Positions 59,350 through 64,000 of a stretch of 64,000 nt of DNA are shown piece after piece. The position numbers and the translations under genes are program-made. The notes under the pieces were generated by a model. That model had not been told where the DNA came from and did no database searches. It was given only the letters and a program-made list of their open reading frames with translations. The stretch comes from Streptomyces sp. RKND-216 (GTDB lineage Bacteria > Actinomycetota > Actinomycetes > Streptomycetales > Streptomycetaceae). The stretch covers positions 3,243,501-3,307,500 of the forward strand of contig NZ_SSBQ01000002.1 in NCBI RefSeq assembly GCF_004795255.1, in the 5' to 3' direction. Positions within the stretch are counted from its first letter, which is position 1. Every line of letters starts with the position of its first letter.

Positions 59350-61059
59350 ATGGAGACAGAGTCGGAGCCCTACGTCCGCCTCGCCAGTCTGCGGGCCCTG
59401 CACCAGGCGGTGGCGAAGCTCAACACCGCACGCAGCATGGCCGACACCCTCCAGACCATCGCCGACGGCGTCGTCGAAGGACTCGGCTTCGAACTCTGTG
59501 CCGTCAACTTCGTCCGCCCCGACGGCGACCTGGTGGTCGCCGCCGTGGCCGGCAGCGAGGCCGCCGAGACGGCCATGGCCGGCCGGGTGGGCTCCCGGGC
59601 GTCCTGGGAACGGCGCCTCGCGATGGGCGAGCCGTTCGGGTCGCTGCGCTTCATCCCCTGCCACGAGGGCTGGATACTCGACAACGACGACGTCCCCCAA
59701 TGGCACACGCCCGCACCGGTCAGCGACGACACCGACCGGTGGCAGCCCAGCGACCGCCTCTTCGCGCCGCTCCACACCTCCGGCAGCGAACTGCTCGGCG
59801 TGATGTCCCTGGACAAGCCGCGCAACGGCCGCCGCCCCGGCGCCTGGACCCTGGAAGCCCTGCAGCTCTACTCCACCCAGGCCGCCATCGCCCTCTCCAA
59901 CGCCCGGCTGCGCGCCAACATGCAGCGCGCCCTGGTCCGCCTCGAACGCGAGCAGCAGGCACTGCGGGCCAGCGAGGAGAGCTTCCGCCAGGCGTTCGAG
60001 TACGCGCCGAGCGGCATGGCCGTCGCCGAGATGGGCGGCGACCAGCACGGCCGCCTGATGCGCGCCAACGACGCGCTGTGCCGGCTGCTGGGCCGCCCGG
60101 CCGCCGCCATGCGCCGCTACTCCTTCTCCGACCTCGTCCATCCCGAGGACATCGGCACGCTGCTGCGCACCTCCGCCGAGGGGGGCCGCGCCGAGCTGCG
60201 CCTGGCCCGGCGCGACGGCAGCCATGTCTGGGTCTCGCTGCGCAACTCCGTCGTCGCCGACGCGGCCGACGGGCCCCGGTTCCTGCTGACGCACGTCGAG
60301 GACATCGAGGAGCGCAAGCGGCACGAGATCCAGCTCGCCCACCGCGCCAGCCACGACTCACTCACCGGCCTGCCCAACAGTGCCGAACTGCGCGCGCGGC
60401 TCGGGGCCCGGCTGTGCGCCGGCACGGCCGGAGCACCCGGCGGTGCCGACGGGGGCATCGGACCGGTGCTCACCCAGGCGCCCCGCCCGGCGGCCGACCC
60501 GACCGTCGCGCCGCTGACCGACCCCGCCGCGGCGACCGCCGCGGGCCTGGGGGCGCTGGAGGCCTTCGAGGGGCCGTACGACACTCCGGCCTCCGGAATC
60601 CCCGCCTTCGACGGGTACGCCGCGCACCACGACCACGCCGTGCCGCCGCACCACGACGGGGAGAAGGGGCTCGCCGTCCTCTTCTGCGACCTCGACGGGT
60701 TCAAGTCGATCAACGACCGGTTCGGCCACCACTGCGGCGATGCGGTGCTGATCGAGGTCGCCCGCCGGCTCTCCGCGGGCGTCCGCGACAATGACACCGT
60801 GGCCCGCCTGGGCGGCGACGAGTTCGTGGTGCTGGCGGACGGCGTCGGCCTCGCAGAGGCCCAGGACCTGGCGGTGCGGCTGCGCAACGCCATCATCCCG
60901 CCCATCCGCGTCGACGGCCGCGCGGTCCGCGTCGGGGCGAGCTTCGGCATCGGCTGGGCGGCCTGCGGCATGACGGCCGAGGAGGTCCTCCAGTCCGCGG
61001 ACCAGCGCATGTACGTGGAGAAGCGTTCCCGGTCCGGCGGCCGCCGCCGCGCGGGCTGA
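59350..61059 (+). CDS. cdgB: GAF-PAS-GGDEF diguanylate cyclase CdgB
   Basis: A 569-aa soluble c-di-GMP synthase matching the GAF-PAS-GGDEF layout of S. coelicolor CdgB. GAF at residues 15-185 begins YVRLASLRALHQAVAKLNTA; PAS is at about 215-330 (SFRQAFEYAPSGMAVAEM; FSDLVHPEDIGTLL). The GGDEF domain begins HDSLTGLPNSAEL, is interrupted by a Pro/Ala/His-rich insertion of about 85 residues (354-440), and resumes LAVLFCDLDGFKSINDRFGH. GGDEF is intact at 488-492, with an RDND I-site five residues before. The ATG at 59350 has GGGGAGG. It controls developmental timing in relatives; a BldD-like box lies upstream. Confidence 0.9.
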   Translation: METESEPYVRLASLRALHQAVAKLNTARSMADTLQTIADGVVEGLGFELCAVNFVRPDGDLVVAAVAGSEAAETAMAGRVGSRASWERRLAMGEPFGSLRFIPCHEGWILDNDDVPQWHTPAPVSDDTDRWQPSDRLFAPLHTSGSELLGVMSLDKPRNGRRPGAWTLEALQLYSTQAAIALSNARLRANMQRALVRLEREQQALRASEESFRQAFEYAPSGMAVAEMGGDQHGRLMRANDALCRLLGRPAAAMRRYSFSDLVHPEDIGTLLRTSAEGGRAELRLARRDGSHVWVSLRNSVVADAADGPRFLLTHVEDIEERKRHEIQLAHRASHDSLTGLPNSAELRARLGARLCAGTAGAPGGADGGIGPVLTQAPRPAADPTVAPLTDPAAATAAGLGALEAFEGPYDTPASGIPAFDGYAAHHDHAVPPHHDGEKGLAVLFCDLDGFKSINDRFGHHCGDAVLIEVARRLSAGVRDNDTVARLGGDEFVVLADGVGLAEAQDLAVRLRNAIIPPIRVDGRAVRVGASFGIGWAACGMTAEEVLQSADQRMYVEKRSRSGGRRRAG

Positions 61060-61264
61060 CGGGTCGCCGCGCGGCGTCCGCACCGCGGTGTCGCCGTCCG
61101 TGTCCCGAGGGCTGAGACGTGCCTTGACGGCCGGGCGCCACGGGACGCGCGGTGAGCTGGGACTTCGCCCGATGTCCGACGAGTGATCACTTCCGCGTTG
61201 GCGTCGGGCCCACCCCCGGGATGTAGGCTCGGCCGGATACCTGACGCAGAGGGAGTGACAGGGG

Positions 61265-62248
61265 ATGACCGCCGAGAACCAGGGCACGGGTGCGCCGGAG
61301 GGCGACGATCCGTTCGCCTATCTGTACCGCCAGGAAGGCGGCGGCGCGGAGGGGCGCGCGGCGACGGCACCGCAGCCCGGGGTCCCCCGGCGTTCGTACA
61401 ACCAGGTCCGCGCGGTCGGCGAACGCCAGTACGGCGGACAGCAGACCTATGGCGGGCAGCAGCGTGGCCAGGCCACCGCGTTCCAGCAGCACGGCACCGG
61501 CAGCCCCAGCGCGCACTATGCCGCGCCGGAGACGATGCCCGGCGGCCGCGCCGCGGTCCGCCGGCAGGGGGACGGTTCCCCGGGCGGCCCGTCCGGCCGG
61601 GGCCGGGGCGGCCGGGGATCCGGCGGCAACCGGAACGGACTGCTCGTCGTGGCCGTGGCCGTGGTCGCCGCCGTGGTCATCGGCATCGGTACCGCCATGC
61701 TCTTCAACAGCGACGACAGCGGCGGCACCGGCAACCCGCAGGCCGGCACCACCCCGACCGCGGGCGCCGGTGGCGAGGAGCAGGACACCGGCGGCAAGGA
61801 CGAGGGGCAGAAGGACAAGCCGCTCGACCTTCCCGCCGAGGACGCCGCCGCGCTGACGCTGGGCGGCAAGGCCACCGCCGCGAACGACGTCCCCGGCGCC
61901 CAGAGCCGCAACGGCTCGTACGTGACGATGCCCAACGCCGGCGACAGCGCGACCTGGAGCCCCGAGGTGCCGAAGGCGGGCAAGTACACCGTGATGGTGC
62001 GCTACTCCGTCCCCGGCCGGGACGCGGACTCCACCCTCGTGGTCAACGGCGACCCGCACGACCGGCCGCTGAGCATGAAGAACTTCGCCAACGCCAAGAA
62101 GGGCGACTGGGAGAAGGGCTGGACCACGAGCTACTCCTACGTGGTCCTTCAGGAGGGGAGGAACGACATCACGGTGTCCTGCGAGCAGGGCAACACGTGC
62201 GCGTTCGCCCTCGACCAGGTCTGGCTGAAGCCCGGCTGGAAGGGCTGA
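61265..62248 (+). CDS. membrane protein with carbohydrate-binding-like domain
   Basis: A 327-aa protein. The cytoplasmic N-terminal 120 residues are Gly/Gln/Arg-rich (DDPFAYLYRQEGG; RQYGGQQTYGGQQRGQ). One membrane helix at about 125-147 (LLVVAVAVVAAVVIGIGTAM) leads to an acidic linker. A C-terminal beta-sandwich similar to CBM6/35 modules follows (GDSATWSPEVPKAGKYTVMV, YSVPGRDADSTLVVNGDPHD, CEQGNTCAFALDQVWLKPG); two cysteines may pair. TAGGCT at about 61225 is a candidate -10. Probably binds cell-wall or environmental glycan; no catalytic domain. Confidence 0.8.
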   Translation: MTAENQGTGAPEGDDPFAYLYRQEGGGAEGRAATAPQPGVPRRSYNQVRAVGERQYGGQQTYGGQQRGQATAFQQHGTGSPSAHYAAPETMPGGRAAVRRQGDGSPGGPSGRGRGGRGSGGNRNGLLVVAVAVVAAVVIGIGTAMLFNSDDSGGTGNPQAGTTPTAGAGGEEQDTGGKDEGQKDKPLDLPAEDAAALTLGGKATAANDVPGAQSRNGSYVTMPNAGDSATWSPEVPKAGKYTVMVRYSVPGRDADSTLVVNGDPHDRPLSMKNFANAKKGDWEKGWTTSYSYVVLQEGRNDITVSCEQGNTCAFALDQVWLKPGWKG

Positions 62249-62302
62249 CCGGCCGGGCCCCGCCGCGTCCACACAGCCCCGGTCCGTGCGTCCCCTGGGC
62301 TG

Positions 62303-63274
62303 TCACGCCGCCGCCGTCCGCTCGGTGACCTCGACGCGGGGCAGCATCTCGGCGTAGACCGGGGCGTCGAACTCCCCGGCAGCCGGGGCCGCGACGGTGG
62401 CCGCCGACAGGGCCACCGCGCGCACCAGCCGGTCCGGCCAGGAGAGGCCCTCGACCAGACCGGACAGCAGCCCGGCGACCGCCGAGTCCCCGGCGCCCGC
62501 CGGGTTCCCGGCCAGCTGACGCGCCGGGGCGGCCCGCCACACGCCGTCCTGGGTGAGAGCCAGCATCCCGTCCGGGCCGAGTGACGCCGCGACCTCCCGC
62601 GCCCCCCGGCGACGCGCCTCGCGCGCCGCCCGCAGCGGCTCGTTGGTGCCGGTGATGCCCGCCAGTTCCGCGATGTTGGGCTTGACGACGTCCGGACGGG
62701 CGGCCAGACCGCGCCGCAGCGGCTCGCCGCTGGTGTCCAGCAGCACCGGCACGCCCGCGTTCCTCGCCTCCCGCACCAGCGTCCCGTACGCACCGACCGG
62801 TACGCCCGGTGGCAGGCTGCCGCACAATGCGACCGCCCGGCACCTGCCGCCGCCGGCCGCGAGCAGGTCCCGGTACGCGGTCAGGAACGCCGTCCATTCC
62901 TCCGGGGCGACGTGCGGGCCGGGCTCGTTGAGCTGGGTGGTGTCGCCGGTGGCGTCGTCGATCACGGCGACCGTGCGGCGGGTCTCGCCGCCGACGTCGA
63001 CCAGGGCGTCCGTGAGCGAGCCGGCGTCCGGTGCGGCCGAGGCGTCCTCCGCCCGGCGGGCGAGCAGTGTCCGCACCTCCTCGCCCGTACGGCCGCCGGC
63101 GAAGCCGGTGACCACCGCGTCGTGGCCGAGGGCGGCGAGTACCCGGGCGACGTTCAGTCCCTTCCCGCCGGGTCTGACCCGCACCTCGCTCACGCGGTGC
63201 GTGCCGTGCCGTTCGAGGCGGGGGACCCGGTAGCCGACGTCCAGGGCGGTGTTGAGCGTTACCGTCAGGATCAC
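62303..63274 (-). CDS. PfkB family sugar (1-phosphofructokinase-type) kinase
   Basis: A 323-aa ribokinase-fold kinase. GTG start at 63274 follows GGGGGTGG. It opens ILTVTLNTALDVGYRVPRL, with the sugar-phosphate-binding signature VRPGGKGLNVARVLAALGH. The ATP/catalytic signature is AGNPAGAGDSAVAGLLSGL, with the catalytic Asp in GAGD. Family members phosphorylate fructose-1-P, tagatose-6-P or related sugars. It lies downstream of nagA on the same strand; from memory the S. coelicolor nagA neighbour is an amino-sugar kinase (NagK), so GlcNAc use is a reasonable alternative. Confidence 0.85.
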   Translation of the reverse strand: MILTVTLNTALDVGYRVPRLERHGTHRVSEVRVRPGGKGLNVARVLAALGHDAVVTGFAGGRTGEEVRTLLARRAEDASAAPDAGSLTDALVDVGGETRRTVAVIDDATGDTTQLNEPGPHVAPEEWTAFLTAYRDLLAAGGGRCRAVALCGSLPPGVPVGAYGTLVREARNAGVPVLLDTSGEPLRRGLAARPDVVKPNIAELAGITGTNEPLRAAREARRRGAREVAASLGPDGMLALTQDGVWRAAPARQLAGNPAGAGDSAVAGLLSGLVEGLSWPDRLVRAVALSAATVAAPAAGEFDAPVYAEMLPRVEVTERTAAA

Positions 63275-63401
63275 GCGGATCCACCCCCTGAGTACACGTG
63301 CGCCGTTCCCTCGTCGTAGTACGAAAACCTGATGTGCGGGGGTGATCATGCCATCGTGTTGCGGCCGAGCACAGACCTCGGCCCCGTCGGCTTACCGGCG
63401 G

Positions 63402-64000
63402 TCACCCTGCCGGCGGCGGAACCAGCCACTCGCCCTTCCGCATCACGGCGGTCAGCGCGAAGTCCGCGTCCAGCACCACCAGGTCCGCGTCCTTCCCGGC
63501 CTCCAGCGAGCCGACCCGGTCGAACACGCCCAGCAGGCGCGCCGGGGTGGCGCTCAGCGCCCGCACCACGTCCGCCACGGGAAGCCCGTCCACCGTGACC
63601 GCGCGGCGGAACGCCTGATCCATGGTCAGCGTCGAGCCCGCGATGGAGCCGCCTTCCACCAGCCGGGCCACGCCGTCGCGCACCTCGACCTCCAGCGGGC
63701 CCAGCGGGTACACGCCGTCGCCCATCCCGGCCGCGCCCATCGCGTCCGTCACGAACGCCACCCGGCCCGGCCCGGCCGCGCGGAACGCCACACCGAGTGC
63801 GGCCGGGTGCAGGTGCGTGCCGTCGTCGATCAGCTCGACGGTGACCCGTTCGTCCTCCAGCAGTGCCGCCACCGGACCGGGCGCGCGGTGGGCCAGCGCG
63901 GGCATCGCGTTGTAGAGGTGCGTGGCCACGGTGGCACCGGCGTCGATCGCCTCCCGGGTGGCGTCGTACGTCGCGTCGGTGTGCCCGACGGCGGCCACGA
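63402..64000 (-). CDS. nagA: N-acetylglucosamine-6-phosphate deacetylase NagA, 5'-truncated by window edge
   Basis: C-terminal about 199 residues of an amidohydrolase that deacetylates GlcNAc-6-P to GlcN-6-P in chitin and cell-wall recycling. Visible metal and substrate motifs are VGHTDATYD, ATHLYNAMPALAHRAPG, ELIDDGTHLHPAAL and FVTDAMGAAGMGDG (catalytic Asp). SIAGSTLTMDQAFRRAV and the terminal GSLEAGKDADLVVLDADF follow. The frame is open to base 64000, so the start lies beyond the window. 127 bp separate it from the downstream kinase gene. No DasR-type operator is visible in that gap. Confidence 0.93.
   Translation of the reverse strand, partial: VAAVGHTDATYDATREAIDAGATVATHLYNAMPALAHRAPGPVAALLEDERVTVELIDDGTHLHPAALGVAFRAAGPGRVAFVTDAMGAAGMGDGVYPLGPLEVEVRDGVARLVEGGSIAGSTLTMDQAFRRAVTVDGLPVADVVRALSATPARLLGVFDRVGSLEAGKDADLVVLDADFALTAVMRKGEWLVPPPAG

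Overview
The window is high-GC actinobacterial chromosome, almost certainly Streptomyces. Supporting signs are strong third-position GC bias, GTG and TTG starts with GGAGG-type ribosome sites, mycothiol biosynthesis (MshA), a CarD regulator, a PHO-box-linked PhoR/PhoP pair, an MsiK-type sugar ATPase, a CdgB-type diguanylate cyclase behind a BldD-like box, and a pSAM2/SLP1-class integrative element. From memory, the core gene order resembles the S. coelicolor SCO4204-SCO4285 interval; no database was searched.

Region 1 (1-17.8 kb, conserved core): mshA (truncated by the window edge), a YbjN protein, gpmA, a cysteine-rich micropeptide, phoU divergent from phoR-phoP with a PHO box between, a lipoprotein, carD, ispD-ispF, a pyridoxamine-oxidase-like protein, cysS, rlmB, a DoxX membrane protein, an MT0933-type antitoxin-like protein, a sugar nucleotidyltransferase, a small secreted protein and msiK. 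Many convergent junctions carry long perfect hairpins.

Region 2 (17.9-30.1 kb, mobile): a tRNA-Thr(TGT) gene whose 3' end is the left attachment site of a 12.1 kb integrative and conjugative element (AICE). A perfect 47-bp repeat marks the right end. The element has int, xis, a rolling-circle Rep, a run of small transfer/spread genes, a TraB/FtsK translocase, a GntR repressor divergent from a Nudix gene with repeated palindromic operators, a large structured inverted repeat, and a low-GC cargo gene for an 876-aa STAND (NB-ARC-like) NTPase with a HEPN-like motif near its N terminus, a likely defence protein.

Region 3 (30.3-43.7 kb, accessory): a surface-polysaccharide locus. It encodes a FemAB/GNAT-like transferase, a GT2 enzyme, a 1,496-aa fusion of polysaccharide deacetylase, flippase and a polytopic polymerase/transferase-like module, a GH39-like lipoprotein, a second GT2, a TetR regulator, a PASTA-like protein, a GH15 enzyme and a decayed FemAB-like paralogue. 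A near-identical 17-bp motif lies before both glycosyltransferase transcription units, one copy beside the TetR gene, suggesting one regulon.

Region 4 (43.7-64 kb): a SAM methyltransferase translationally coupled to a 1,506-aa membrane GGDEF-EAL protein fused to a PLP-dependent alpha-oxoamine synthase, which is the most unusual object in the window. It is followed by dedA, arfB, a TerD protein, two SpoIIE/PAS/GAF signalling proteins (one with an apparently degenerate phosphatase domain), a pentapeptide-repeat protein, a flavin reductase, an IS481-family insertion whose transposase stop codon lies in the duplicated target, cdgB, a carbohydrate-binding-like membrane protein, a PfkB sugar kinase and nagA (truncated by the window edge).
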